Shown one piece after another: positions 41,412 through 50,123 of a stretch of 64,000 nucleotides of DNA. The position numbers were made by a program, and so were the translations under genes. The notes below the pieces were generated by a model that saw nothing but the letters and a program-made list of their open reading frames with translations, searched no databases and was not told the origin of the DNA. How positions within the stretch are numbered: the first letter of the stretch is position 1; each line of letters starts with the position of its first letter. Source of the stretch: JBFWRK01 sp050248955 (lineage in GTDB: Bacteria; Actinomycetota; Acidimicrobiia; Acidimicrobiales; Ilumatobacteraceae); assembly GCA_050248955.1 (NCBI GenBank), contig JBFWRK010000001.1, positions 558,001 to 622,000 of the forward strand. Direction: 5' to 3'.

Positions 41412-43599
41412 CCCGCACCCCGGTCATGTGCGCTTGGCTGGACAGCGGCTCGAAGCTGCCCGGGCCCGTCGGCAGGAGCACGTTCGGGTTCGAGCCGGGG
41501 TTCGCGTGCGCGACCCGCAGACGCGGGCTCGCAGCGTGCCCCCAGCCGTGGACCATGGAGACGACACCGGGCATCAGGTCGTCGTCGAGCTCGACGATCG
41601 ACTCGATCTCGCCGAACTCGTTGTGCACGCGCACCTCGGCGCCATCGGCGAGGCCGCGCGCAGCCGCATCGGAGGGGTGCATCGAGAGCGGGTTGCGCAC
41701 ACGACCACGCCCCTTCATCCGCTCGAGGTTCGCGAACCACGAGTTGTGCATCCACACGTCGCGCTTCGTGATCAGTCGCAGCGAAGCGAGCGGGTCGACG
41801 GCCGCCGCCTCAGGGTGCTCGATGTCGCCGTCGAACAGCGCGTGGCAGCGCTCCAGGGCATCGGCGAACGCCGGTGGACAGCAGTCGACGAGACCATCGA
41901 GCGTCTGGACCTGGTCCTCGAAGAAGCGGCCTGGCTCCGGCGTCGGGAGCGCAACCGGGCCGGGCGTCGCCTGCAGCTCGGCGAGCGAGATGCCGGACCC
42001 CTTCTGGATCATGTGGCGCCACTTCCCCCACGGGTCGGGCTCGTCCTCGTCGAGCAACGACGGGAGCCGCATCTCCTGCAGGAGCCGGTGGGCGATCCAC
42101 CACTCCGGTCGGCGGTCGTGAGCGGGTGGGACCACGGCCGGGGTGTACTGCACGAACGGCCGGTAGGAGGTGCCGAGGTTGACGATGTTCAGGTCGTCAC
42201 GCTCGAACTGGTCGGTCGCGGGCAGCAGGACGTGCGCGAGCTCCGACGTGGCGCTGGGGTAGATGTCGATGACGACGAGCAGCTCGAGCTGCTCGAACGC
42301 CTTGCGCAGCCGCTCCTGCCCGGCGATCGAGAGCAGCGGGTTGCCGGCGACGACGATCAGCGCCCGAATCGGTTCGTCGCTCTCGAGGATCGCGTTCGAC
42401 AGCAGCGTGCCGGGCAGCGAGCCGCGACGGAGGCGTCCCCACTCGGTGTCCGCGTAGCCCTGCTCGGGAACGCCCGCACCTGCCTTGGCATTCGGGTAGA
42501 AGCCGTCGCTCTTGAGGTTGCCACCTCGCGTGTCGAGTCGGCCGGTGACGAATGGGAGCATGTGCACGAGCCAGTAGGCGAGCGTGCCCTGACGACCCAT
42601 GTTCAGGCCGGTCGAGGCGTGGACGGATGCCGCCGGGGTGGCGACCCACGCCGCGGCGAGCTCCCGGATCACGTCGGCGGGTACGCCGGTCACGCCGGCG
42701 GCGCGGTCAGGCGGGTAGTGCGCGATGAACGCCCGCAGCCCGTCGGCGTTGCGGCCGTGCTGCCGGACGACCGATTCGTCGAACCCGCCGCGCGCGTCGA
42801 TCTCGTGGAGCAGCGCGGCGAGGAACCAGACATCGGTGTCGGGGCGGATCAACACGGTGTCGCCGACGCCACGCTCGGGGGTCTCGATGCGTCGTGGGTT
42901 CACGAACACGATCCGAGCGCCCCGCGCCGTCGCTCGCCGCAGCTCGCCGATCACGTTCGGGATCGAGAAGAAGCTCGCCTGCGAGGCGCGCGGGTTCTCG
43001 CCGATGATCAGGCAGAGATCGGTGTGCTCGAGATCGGGGATCGGATGCACGGTGCTCGAGCCGAAGACCGCCTCGCTGGCGACGAACTTGTTCGCGCAGT
43101 CCTGCGTGCCGGAGCTGAACGACCGGCGAACGCCGAGCGTGCGCAGCAGCTGCCCTACGTGGAGCGAGCCGAGCGCGTTGAACGCCGTCGGATTGCCGAC
43201 GTACGCCGCCAGCGCGCCGGGTCCGTGCGCGGCGGTGATCGTCGTGAGTCGAGCGGCGATCGACGCCATCGCCTCGTCCCACCCGGCTGCTCGCCACGCG
43301 CCGTCTGCATCGCGCAGCATCGGATGGTCGAGCCGGTCAGGGTCGCGGTGGATGTCGAGCGTGGCGAGACCCTTGTGACAGGCGAAGCCCTTCGTCGCGA
43401 CGTGGTCGCGATCGGGCGACAGCGCCACGAGCGTCGCTCCGTCGGCGTCGACCTCCGCGACGAGGCCGCAGCTCGGCTCGCACACCCGGCAGAAGGTCCG
43501 GACGTGCGTCGTGGCGGTGCCGGCGGGCTCGGCCGACGTGGCTGTCGCGGTCGCCGCCGTCGTCTCCGTCTCGGCCTCGGTGTCGGTCGTCGGTCCCAT
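41392..43599 (-). CDS. Molybdopterin oxidoreductase (DMSO-reductase superfamily)
   Basis: This 735-aa protein has an N-terminal 4Fe-4S motif (FCRVCEPSCGLVAEV ... KGFACHKG) and a molybdopterin core (GPGALAAYVGNPTAFNALGS, SGTQDCANKFVASEAVFGS, LCLIIGENPRASQ). The C-terminal MoCo-binding domain contains DVWMHNSWFANLERMKGRGRVRNPLSMHPSDAAARGL. There is no Tat signal and a Cys, not Sec, near the expected molybdenum position, so it is probably a soluble cytoplasmic enzyme. The substrate is not evident. The first 30 residues are a low-complexity Thr/Ala/Glu stretch. Confidence 0.9.
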   Translation of the reverse strand: MGPTTDTEAETETTAATATATSAEPAGTATTHVRTFCRVCEPSCGLVAEVDADGATLVALSPDRDHVATKGFACHKGLATLDIHRDPDRLDHPMLRDADGAWRAAGWDEAMASIAARLTTITAAHGPGALAAYVGNPTAFNALGSLHVGQLLRTLGVRRSFSSGTQDCANKFVASEAVFGSSTVHPIPDLEHTDLCLIIGENPRASQASFFSIPNVIGELRRATARGARIVFVNPRRIETPERGVGDTVLIRPDTDVWFLAALLHEIDARGGFDESVVRQHGRNADGLRAFIAHYPPDRAAGVTGVPADVIRELAAAWVATPAASVHASTGLNMGRQGTLAYWLVHMLPFVTGRLDTRGGNLKSDGFYPNAKAGAGVPEQGYADTEWGRLRRGSLPGTLLSNAILESDEPIRALIVVAGNPLLSIAGQERLRKAFEQLELLVVIDIYPSATSELAHVLLPATDQFERDDLNIVNLGTSYRPFVQYTPAVVPPAHDRRPEWWIAHRLLQEMRLPSLLDEDEPDPWGKWRHMIQKGSGISLAELQATPGPVALPTPEPGRFFEDQVQTLDGLVDCCPPAFADALERCHALFDGDIEHPEAAAVDPLASLRLITKRDVWMHNSWFANLERMKGRGRVRNPLSMHPSDAAARGLADGAEVRVHNEFGEIESIVELDDDLMPGVVSMVHGWGHAASPRLRVAHANPGSNPNVLLPTGPGSFEPLSSQAHMTGVRVTVEAS

Positions 43600-43618
43600 G
43601 GGCCGACGGTACTTCGGC

Positions 43619-44530
43619 TCAGTAGTACCAGGGATACGGAGACCAGTCGGGCGGGCGCTTCTCGAGGAACGAGTCCCGGCCCTCGGCGGCCTCGTCGGTC
43701 ATGTACGCGAGCCGTGTCGCCTCCCCGGCGAACAGCTGCTGGCCGACGAGGCCGTCGTCGGTCAGGTTGAACGAGTACTTCAGCATCCGCTGCGCCGTCG
43801 GGCTCTTGCCGTTGACGAGCCGACCCCATTCGAGCGCGATTCGCTCGAGCTCGGCGTGGGCCACGACGGCGTTGACCATCCCCATGCGATGCGCATCGTC
43901 GGCGGAGTACTCCCGTCCGAGGAAGAAGATCTCGCGGGCGAACTTCTGTCCCACCTGGCGGGCGAGGTAGGCCGAGCCGAAGCCACCGTCGAAGCTGGCG
44001 ACATCCGCGTCGGTCTGCTTGAACCGGGCGTGCTCGCGGCTCGCCAGCGTCATGTCCGCGACGACGTGGAGGCTGTGCCCACCGCCGGCCGCCCACCCCG
44101 GGACGACGCAGATCACGACCTTCGGCATGAAGCGGATGAGCCGCTGCACCTCGAGGATGTGCAACCGGCCGGACCGGCCGCGGTCGATCGTGTCCGCGGT
44201 GGTGCCTTCGGCGTACTTGTAGCCGTCCTTGCCGCGGATGCGTTGGTCGCCGCCACTGCAGAACGACCACACACCGTCCTTCGGCGACGGACCGTTGCCG
44301 GTCAGCAACACGCAGCCGACGTCGATCGACTGGCGGGCGTGCTCGAGCGCGGCGAACAGCTCGTCCACGGTGTGGGGGCGGAACGCGTTGCGGACCTCGG
44401 GACGGTCGAACGCGATGCGCACCGTCCCGTGCTCGACGGCGCGGTGGTACGTGATGTCGGTGAAGTCGAACCCGTCCACCTGCCGCCAGGCGGTCGGGTC
44501 GAACAGCTCGGAGACGCCCTCGGTGCTCAC
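43619..44530 (-). CDS. menB: 1,4-dihydroxy-2-naphthoyl-CoA synthase MenB
   Basis: This 303-aa crotonase-fold enzyme of menaquinone synthesis closes the second ring of the naphthoquinone. Diagnostic segments: FDRPEVRNAFRPHTVDELFAAL, FCSGGDQRIRGKDGYKY, VVICVVPGWAAGGGHSLHVVADMTLAS, TDADVASFDGGFGSAYLARQVGQK and C-terminal FLEKRPPDWSPYPWYY. The GTG at 44530 is chosen because the actinobacterial N-terminal extension (FDPTAWRQVDGFDFTDITYHR) follows. No other men genes are in the window. Confidence 0.94.
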   Translation of the reverse strand: MSTEGVSELFDPTAWRQVDGFDFTDITYHRAVEHGTVRIAFDRPEVRNAFRPHTVDELFAALEHARQSIDVGCVLLTGNGPSPKDGVWSFCSGGDQRIRGKDGYKYAEGTTADTIDRGRSGRLHILEVQRLIRFMPKVVICVVPGWAAGGGHSLHVVADMTLASREHARFKQTDADVASFDGGFGSAYLARQVGQKFAREIFFLGREYSADDAHRMGMVNAVVAHAELERIALEWGRLVNGKSPTAQRMLKYSFNLTDDGLVGQQLFAGEATRLAYMTDEAAEGRDSFLEKRPPDWSPYPWYY

Positions 44531-44585
44531 TGTGACAGCCTGCCCGACCGTCGTGTCGCGGGCGAACTCCCGCGACGCCGGCAGG

Positions 44586-45131
44586 TCAGGATCTGCGGCC
44601 GACGAACGCGAGGAACTCCGTCTGCAGGTCCGCTCCCGGCTCGACGTCCACCTTCGGGCCGAACACGCCGGACTGCCGGAGCATCGCATCCAGCGGCTTG
44701 AGCCCCGAGTACGCACCCTCGACGATGTCGGCGGGCAACGACTCGTCCCCGCCGACGGCGCGTGCGAGATCCCACGTGTGCACGAGCAGATCGGTCGCCA
44801 GGATCCGGCCGATCAACTGCTCCGCAGGCATGGGACCGAACGGGCCGGGGATGACGGCCGACAGGTCAGCCGTGTCGAGCTGCGACACGAGCGCCTCCTT
44901 CGCCCTGGCCCACGCCGCAGCCGGGCTCTCGTCGGCACCCATCGGCGGGTGCGTGGTGCCACTGAGCGCACCACCGAAGCGGAGGAAGTTGTTCGCGACG
45001 TGCTCGACCACGTTCCGCGCCTTCCACTCCGCGCACGGCGACTGGTTGTCCCAGGCGTCCGCGGGCGTGGCCTCCATGCGTGCGTCGAACCCGGAGATGA
45101 GAACCTTGATGCGGTCAGTTGCCTCGCTCAT
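44586..45131 (-). CDS. TIGR03086-family metal-binding protein (DinB/MDMPI-like)
   Basis: This 181-aa protein has a DinB-type helical bundle with histidines at NVVEHVANNFLRFGG and ILATDLLVHTWDLARAVG, which bind a divalent metal in the mycothiol-dependent maleylpyruvate isomerase superfamily. CAEWKARNVVEHV is characteristic of TIGR03086. It may act as a thiol-dependent transferase. It overlaps the upstream MFS gene by 17 bases. Confidence 0.88.
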   Translation of the reverse strand: MSEATDRIKVLISGFDARMEATPADAWDNQSPCAEWKARNVVEHVANNFLRFGGALSGTTHPPMGADESPAAAWARAKEALVSQLDTADLSAVIPGPFGPMPAEQLIGRILATDLLVHTWDLARAVGGDESLPADIVEGAYSGLKPLDAMLRQSGVFGPKVDVEPGADLQTEFLAFVGRRS

Positions 45132-46308
45132 GGAGCAGCACCGTAGCCCTCTGCGGCGTCGGGCTCATCCGGTCGCCGACGGCGATGCACACCGCGGCGA
45201 GCACGGCGGATCCGGCGGCGACGTTCCACGCCACGGAGTAGCTGAGGTGCTCGGCGAGGACGCCGAAGACGAACGGGCCGATCGCAACGCCGAGGTACGT
45301 CCCTGTCTGCGTCACGCCGCTCGCGGCGGCCGGAGCGCTCGGATTGGCGCGGGCGATCGCGAGGTTGAAGAGCCCCGGCCAGCCCCAGCCGAAGACGTAA
45401 GCGAGGAGCCCGCCGGCGACGAGCGCGACCGGCGTCATGATGCCCATCACCGCCCATCCGAGCGCGCCGACGAGCACCATCGCGCCGACGACGGGTACGT
45501 GCGAGCGGGCCGTGCGGTCCGACCATGCGCCGAGCCAGAGCCGGATCGTCATGACGAGGAGGCTGCCGATCGAGGCAAGGAGCCCGGCCGTGCCCTCGCT
45601 GATGCCCGCCTCGTCGAGCGCACTGGTACTGAACGATCCGAGCGACGCCGCGGCGAGCGCGCCGAAGCCCACGCCCGTGCCGAGCACCGCGAGCGTCCGC
45701 AGCGACTGGTCGCGTCGTCCGATCGGGCGGCCGGCGGACGGCGCGGTGTCGCCGACATCGATGGCGAGTGCGCCGCCGGCGAGCGCGATCGCGGCGCCAC
45801 CCACGTACGCCCAGCGCCACCCGACAGTGAGCGCGATCGTCGGCACGGCGAGACCCCCGAGCAAGGTGGCGCCCGGGATGGCGGACTGCTTGATGGCGAA
45901 CGCGAGCCCGTGGCGGCGTACCGGCACGGCTCGGGCGATGTACAGGTTGGTCGCCGGTTGCGTCATCGCGTTCGCCATCCCCGCCACGACGAGCACGGTC
46001 GTCAGCGAGGTGATCGAGCGGGCGAACACGGCAAGCGCCAGCATCGACATCGCGCTCCCGAGCGAGGAGGCGCGCATCGAACGAACGGGTCCGAGCCGCT
46101 CGGCGGTGCGCCCGAACAGCGCGGAGCACGTCGCGGCGGCGAGGAACGACAAGCCGATGGCGAAGCCGAGCCCGGTCTCGCCGAAGTCGAGGTCCTCGCG
46201 TATGCGAACGCCGAGCGCACCCGTCAGGAAGCCGGGCAGCACGCCGGTCGTGGCGACGAGCACCGTCGCGACCAACGGTCGGAGGAGTGGTGACCGCAGC
46301 GCGCGCAC
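45115..46308 (-). CDS. MFS transporter
   Basis: This 397-aa protein of about 12 helices has VLPGFLTGALGVRIREDLDFGETGLGFAIGLSFLAAATCSALFGRTAERLG at the N-terminus, with the motif-A-like loop, and GWGWPGLFNLAIARANPSAPAAASGVTQTGTYLG in the C-terminal half. It resembles sugar or cyanate-type importers and drug exporters; the substrate is unknown. GTG start at 46308. It is transcribed divergently from the MaoC gene, with 114 bp between them. Confidence 0.87.
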   Translation of the reverse strand: MRALRSPLLRPLVATVLVATTGVLPGFLTGALGVRIREDLDFGETGLGFAIGLSFLAAATCSALFGRTAERLGPVRSMRASSLGSAMSMLALAVFARSITSLTTVLVVAGMANAMTQPATNLYIARAVPVRRHGLAFAIKQSAIPGATLLGGLAVPTIALTVGWRWAYVGGAAIALAGGALAIDVGDTAPSAGRPIGRRDQSLRTLAVLGTGVGFGALAAASLGSFSTSALDEAGISEGTAGLLASIGSLLVMTIRLWLGAWSDRTARSHVPVVGAMVLVGALGWAVMGIMTPVALVAGGLLAYVFGWGWPGLFNLAIARANPSAPAAASGVTQTGTYLGVAIGPFVFGVLAEHLSYSVAWNVAAGSAVLAAVCIAVGDRMSPTPQRATVLLHERGN

Positions 46309-46422
46309 AGTCGGTGGACGGTAGTTGCACCATGCGGTCCATGCGGGCGTGCGGGCACGGTTGGGGTCGGCCGACCAGCTCCTCTGTAACGTCGGTGGGT
46401 CGTTCAACACCGAGGGGGAGTC

Positions 46423-47265
46423 ATGCCCATCAACCCGGACGCCGTCGGCGCCACATCCGATCCTGTCGAAGTCAGCTGGACGTCCAAGGACGCTCTGCTC
46501 TACGCCGTCGGCATCGGCGCGGGCACGGCTGAGCTGGCGTACACCACGGAGAACACGAACGGCGTCGCACAGCAGGTCTTCCCGACCTTTCCCGTCGTGA
46601 TCGGCTTCGGGCGGTCGGCCGGACCGATGGCCAAGATCGGCACCTTCAACCCGGCGATGCTCGTGCACGGCCAGCAGTCCGTCACGCTGCACCAGTCGCT
46701 GCCCGTCGACGGATCGGTGACCATCACGTCGACCGTCACGGGGATCTACGACAAGGGCAAGGCAGCCGTGGTCGCAATGGCATCCGAAGCGGCGCTGCCC
46801 GACGGCGAGCCGCTCTACACGACCACGATGTCGGCGTTCATCCGCGGCGAGGGTGGCTGGGGTGGCGACCGTGGCCCGAGTGGTCCGCAGAACGTGCCGC
46901 CCGATCGCGCTCCCGACCACCAGGTGACGTACCAGACCTCGCCCGATCAGGCCCTGATCTATCGCCTGTCCGGTGACCGCAACCCGCTGCACTCGGATCC
47001 GTCGTTCGCCGCGCTCGGCGGCTTCGATCGGCCGATCCTGCACGGGCTGTGCAGCTACGGGTTCACCGGCCGGGCACTGCTGCACACGTTGTGCGGGTCG
47101 GAGTCATCCCGCTTCCGCCACATCGAAGCGAGGTTCGCCTCGCCCGTGATCCCCGGAGAGGCGCTGACGATCTCGATGTGGCAGACGGGCGAGGGTGAGG
47201 CCGTCTTCACCACGGCCGTCGGCGACCGTGTCGTGATCGATCAGGGCCTCTGCCGCTTCTCCTGA
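46423..47265 (+). CDS. MaoC-like (R)-specific enoyl-CoA hydratase 2
   Basis: This 280-aa double hot-dog protein has the hydratase-2 motif YRLSGDRNPLHSDPSFAALGGFDRPILHGLCSYGF, with the catalytic Asp and His. The N-terminal hot dog is degenerate, as in peroxisomal MFE-2 hydratases. It hydrates trans-2-enoyl-CoA in fatty-acid or sterol side-chain breakdown. An AGGGGG site at 46411-46416 precedes the ATG. It is convergent with nucS, six bases apart. Confidence 0.92.
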   Translation: MPINPDAVGATSDPVEVSWTSKDALLYAVGIGAGTAELAYTTENTNGVAQQVFPTFPVVIGFGRSAGPMAKIGTFNPAMLVHGQQSVTLHQSLPVDGSVTITSTVTGIYDKGKAAVVAMASEAALPDGEPLYTTTMSAFIRGEGGWGGDRGPSGPQNVPPDRAPDHQVTYQTSPDQALIYRLSGDRNPLHSDPSFAALGGFDRPILHGLCSYGFTGRALLHTLCGSESSRFRHIEARFASPVIPGEALTISMWQTGEGEAVFTTAVGDRVVIDQGLCRFS

Positions 47266-47271
47266 GGTCGT

Positions 47272-47931
47272 TCAGAACAGCCTGAGCTCGTCCCGCTGGA
47301 GCCCGCGGAGCTCGTCGTAGTCCACCTCGACCCAGCGGAACCCGCGCGCCTCGGCCAGCACGCGCGCCTGCGGCTTGATCACCTGGGCGACGAACACGCC
47401 CCGGACCTGACCGAGCGACGAGTCGAGGTGCAGCCGCTCGATGTAGCGCGTGAGCTGCTCGACACCGTCGATGTCACCGCGGCGCTTGACCTCGATCGCG
47501 ACGACCTGGCCGGCCGTATCGCGGCAGAGCAGGTCGATCGGGCCGATCGCCGTGGGGTACTCGCGGCGGACGAGCGTGAAGCCCTCCTCGATCGCCTTCG
47601 GCGACGCGGCGAGCAGCTCCTGGAGGTGGGCCTCGACGCCGTCCTTCTGGAGCCCGGGGTCGCTGCCGAGCTCGACCGTCTGGTCGGACAGCACCTCGTG
47701 CAGCGTGATCGTGAGCGTCTCGCCCTTCGGGTTGGCGACGACCCATCGGCCCTCCTGCTCGGTCAGCAGGTTCGGCGCGTTCATCCAGTTCAACGGCTTG
47801 TACGCGCCCCCGTCGGCATGGATCGCGACGCAGCCGTCCGCCTTCACCATGAGCAGCCTGACCGCCTCGGGGAGGTGGGCCGACAGGCGGCCGGCGTAGT
47901 CGACGGAGCAGCGGGCGATCACGAGACGCAT
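47272..47931 (-). CDS. nucS: Mismatch-specific endonuclease NucS (EndoMS)
   Basis: This 219-aa protein matches actinobacterial Nuc[27 protein letters not shown], the nuclease core [37 protein letters not shown] (Asp, Glu-x-Lys) and a C-terminal ELRLF tail of the kind that binds the beta clamp. It cleaves both strands at G-T, G-G and T-T mismatches in organisms without MutS/MutL. The ATG at 47931 is supported by the conserved N-terminus. Its upstream region is repeat-rich. Confidence 0.95.
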   Translation of the reverse strand: MRLVIARCSVDYAGRLSAHLPEAVRLLMVKADGCVAIHADGGAYKPLNWMNAPNLLTEQEGRWVVANPKGETLTITLHEVLSDQTVELGSDPGLQKDGVEAHLQELLAASPKAIEEGFTLVRREYPTAIGPIDLLCRDTAGQVVAIEVKRRGDIDGVEQLTRYIERLHLDSSLGQVRGVFVAQVIKPQARVLAEARGFRWVEVDYDELRGLQRDELRLF

Positions 47932-47960
47932 GACGACCCCGACGGTACCCAACCCGGCGA

Positions 47961-48002
47961 GGTCGGCAGAGTTCTGCACGCCTGCCGTGCAGAACTCTGA
48001 CC
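47961..48002. repeat. Palindromic element C (13-7-13 family)
   Basis: The core arms CAGAGTTCTGCAC (47967-47979) and GTGCAGAACTCTG (47987-47999) flank GCCTGCC. The paired core extends to 14 bp, with an outer GGT...ACC beyond a small bulge. It lies about 30 bp upstream of the nucS start codon, so it could lie in the nucS leader. Confidence 0.85.
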
Positions 48003-48186
48003 GGGTATGCAGCTGCCCGTCAGGTGTTAGGTCGGCAAGACGGGCCGTCGGCAGGCGGCGAGCGATCCGGTATCGGCGGCCTCGCCAAGAGCGGCCCACT
48101 CAGCACCTCCGACGTCGACCGCCCCATCAGGCGTGTGTCCTGAGTTCGGCATGAGAACAAGGACGGTTGCTCCGCACACACGCACC

Positions 48187-48227
48187 TGGTCAGAGTTCTG
48201 CACTCCTGCCGTGCAGAACTCTGACCA
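48187..48227. repeat. Palindromic element D (13-7-13 family)
   Basis: The core arms CAGAGTTCTGCAC (48191-48203) and GTGCAGAACTCTG (48211-48223) flank TCCTGCC. Outer TGGT and ACCA extend it to a perfect 17-bp stem. Its centre differs from element C at one base. It lies about 220 bp from C and 160 bp downstream of the ABC1 kinase stop. Confidence 0.85.
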
Positions 48228-48257
48228 CTTCAGGCCGGCGAACCGGGACGGGCGATC

Positions 48258-48292
48258 GGGGACCGGGGACCGGGGACCGGGGACCGGGGACC
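48258..48292. repeat. Tandem 7-bp repeat GGGGACC, five copies
   Basis: Five perfect head-to-tail copies of GGGGACC lie at 48258-48292, a simple-sequence array that could vary in copy number by slippage. The first G-runs could in principle form a G-quadruplex on the + strand. It lies in the nucS upstream region. Confidence 0.9.
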
Positions 48293-48306
48293 CGGTGAAG
48301 GGAGAC

Positions 48307-48362
48307 ACGTCACGTGACGATTCGCCCGACGGGGCTGGTCGGGAACGTCACGTGACGATTCG
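48307..48362. repeat. Duplicated CGTCACGTGACG palindrome
   Basis: ACGTCACGTGACGATTCG occurs at 48307-48324 and 48345-48362, a 38-bp period. Each copy contains the 12-bp palindrome CGTCACGTGACG. Two identical palindromes in one intergenic region resemble paired binding sites for a dimeric regulator. It is downstream of the ABC1 kinase stop and upstream of nucS. Confidence 0.7.
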
Positions 48363-48388
48363 ATCGACGGCCACTGGCAACCGACGGG

Positions 48389-49984
48389 TCAGCGGGGGAG
48401 GTGGGAGCGCATCCGCTTCTGGATCAGCTCGCGGCGCTCCTGGAGCTCTCGGTAGGTGAGCCGGTCGGCCGAGGCCTCGAGCCCGAAGCCGGCCTTCACG
48501 CCGTCGAGGTTGATCTCGATCGCGTTGTGGTCGATCCCGAGCTCCGCGCCGAGACGTTCGCCGTGGCGCTGCGCGAACAGCATCGAGATGTTGGCGATCT
48601 CGCCGAGGATGTCGAGGTCCGGAGCGAGCCGGGCGATGGCCCCGTCGAGGAACACCATGTTCTTCACGTACAGCATCAGCTCCTTCGGCATCCGTGCGCC
48701 GTAGCCGAGCAACGCCTTGACGACCCGCTGCACCTCGTGGACGAGCTCGTCGCCGGTGAGGGTCGTCGGGTCGATCGGCGGCTGGTCGAGACGAAGGTCG
48801 GCGATCACCGCGTCGAGATCGGTGTCGAACGGCAACGCCCCGAGGTCGCGCAGCGCGGCGATCTGCGTCTTCACGTCGTTCGTCGTCGCACCGAGCATCA
48901 ACCGGAGGAACGCCATGCGGCGTTCGGTCGACAGCCGCCCGACGATGCCGAAGTCGAGCAGCGCGGTCCGACCATCGGACATGACGAACAGGTTGCCGCC
49001 GTGCAGGTCGCCGTGGAAGATGCCGTGGATCATCGCCCCCTCCATGAAGGCGATCATCCCCGTGCGGATCACGTCCTCGGTGTCGATGCCGGCGCCCTGC
49101 ATGCCGACGACGTCGTCGAACTTGAACCCGGAGAGCCGCTGCATCACGAGCATCCGCCTCGTGACCAGCAACGGGTGGGGCCGCGGGATCACGTAGCCCG
49201 TCTGATCGAGCTGCTTCAGCGTCGCCGCGATGTCGAGCATGTTCGCCGCCTCGAGCCGGAAGTCGAGCTCCTCGACGATCGTCTCGGCGAAGAGCTCGAC
49301 GAGCGCCGGTGGGTTGGCGAGCGCCGCGATCGGGATCCGGCCGACGAGGTGCGGCGCCAGCCATGACATCACCCGAAGGTCCTTGCGGACGAGTGAGGAC
49401 ACCTGCGGGCGCTGCACCTTCACGACGACCTGTTCGCCGGTGCGCAGCCGGGCGGCGTGGACCTGGGCGATCGAGGCGGCCGCGAGCGGTGTGCGGTCGA
49501 ACCACTCGAACGTCGATCCGATCGGCCCACCGAGCTCCTCCTCGACGACCTTCTGCACGAGCGACCACGGCTCCGCCTTCACCTGATCGCGGCAGAGCTT
49601 GAACTCGTTCACCAGCTCGGCGGGGAACAAGCCTTCGCCGGAGGAGATGATCTGACCGAGCTTGATATAAGTCGACCCGAGGTGCTCGGCAGCCAGGCGC
49701 AGCCGCTTCGAGATGACCGCCCGGCTTTCCTCGGTCGATGCGAAGCGACGCGCCTTCTTCCGGACCAGCCACGGCAGCACCGCCCAGCCGAGACGCCCGA
49801 TCACGGTGCCGACCCGCGCGCCGGGCGGGAGCTTGGACGGTCGGGTCAGCGCCGGGAGGTCACGCTGCGCGCCGACCCTGAGGTCGCCGACCTGCGGCAG
49901 CCACGTGATCTCGGCGCGGTCGAGCACCCACGGATGGCTGGCAGTGAACGCGCCCCATGAGAGGTCATCCGGTTCTTCGGGCAT
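48389..49984 (-). CDS. ABC1/AarF/UbiB-family atypical kinase
   Basis: This 531-aa protein has the family's KxGQ motif (STYIKLGQIISSGEGLFP), A-rich loop PLAAASIAQVHAARL, catalytic HGDLHGGNLFV and metal motif LLDFGIVGRL. UbiB-type ATPases/kinases support isoprenoid-quinone or lipid metabolism; in an actinobacterium using menaquinone the role is probably lipid-related. The ATG at 49984 is used. It is divergent from the PEP-utilizing gene pair. Confidence 0.93.
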   Translation of the reverse strand: MPEEPDDLSWGAFTASHPWVLDRAEITWLPQVGDLRVGAQRDLPALTRPSKLPPGARVGTVIGRLGWAVLPWLVRKKARRFASTEESRAVISKRLRLAAEHLGSTYIKLGQIISSGEGLFPAELVNEFKLCRDQVKAEPWSLVQKVVEEELGGPIGSTFEWFDRTPLAAASIAQVHAARLRTGEQVVVKVQRPQVSSLVRKDLRVMSWLAPHLVGRIPIAALANPPALVELFAETIVEELDFRLEAANMLDIAATLKQLDQTGYVIPRPHPLLVTRRMLVMQRLSGFKFDDVVGMQGAGIDTEDVIRTGMIAFMEGAMIHGIFHGDLHGGNLFVMSDGRTALLDFGIVGRLSTERRMAFLRLMLGATTNDVKTQIAALRDLGALPFDTDLDAVIADLRLDQPPIDPTTLTGDELVHEVQRVVKALLGYGARMPKELMLYVKNMVFLDGAIARLAPDLDILGEIANISMLFAQRHGERLGAELGIDHNAIEINLDGVKAGFGLEASADRLTYRELQERRELIQKRMRSHLPR

Positions 49985-50123
49985 CACCGTGCATGTTCCC
50001 ACTGCTCGGCTCGTCGTACCCAGGCGGCACTGCCCACCACGCGCGGCATCCCGCCGTCGGCGTCTACAGTCCGGTCGTTCGCTGCCAGGGGGTGGCGGCG
50101 GACCAAGGCTTGGGGAGGGCGAC

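Larger units (their letters stand above)
47932..48388. other. Repeat-rich intergenic region
   Basis: This 457-bp region lies between nucS and the ABC1 kinase gene, both on the minus strand, so the nucS promoter must be here. It holds two palindromic elements of the 13-7-13 family, a GGGGACC tandem array and a duplicated CGTCACGTGACG palindrome, listed separately. No protein-coding frame is convincing. Confidence 0.7.

Noticed and set aside
47961..48227. Possible CRISPR array from repeated palindromes
   Set aside because: There are only two copies 220 bp apart, no regular spacers and no cas genes.
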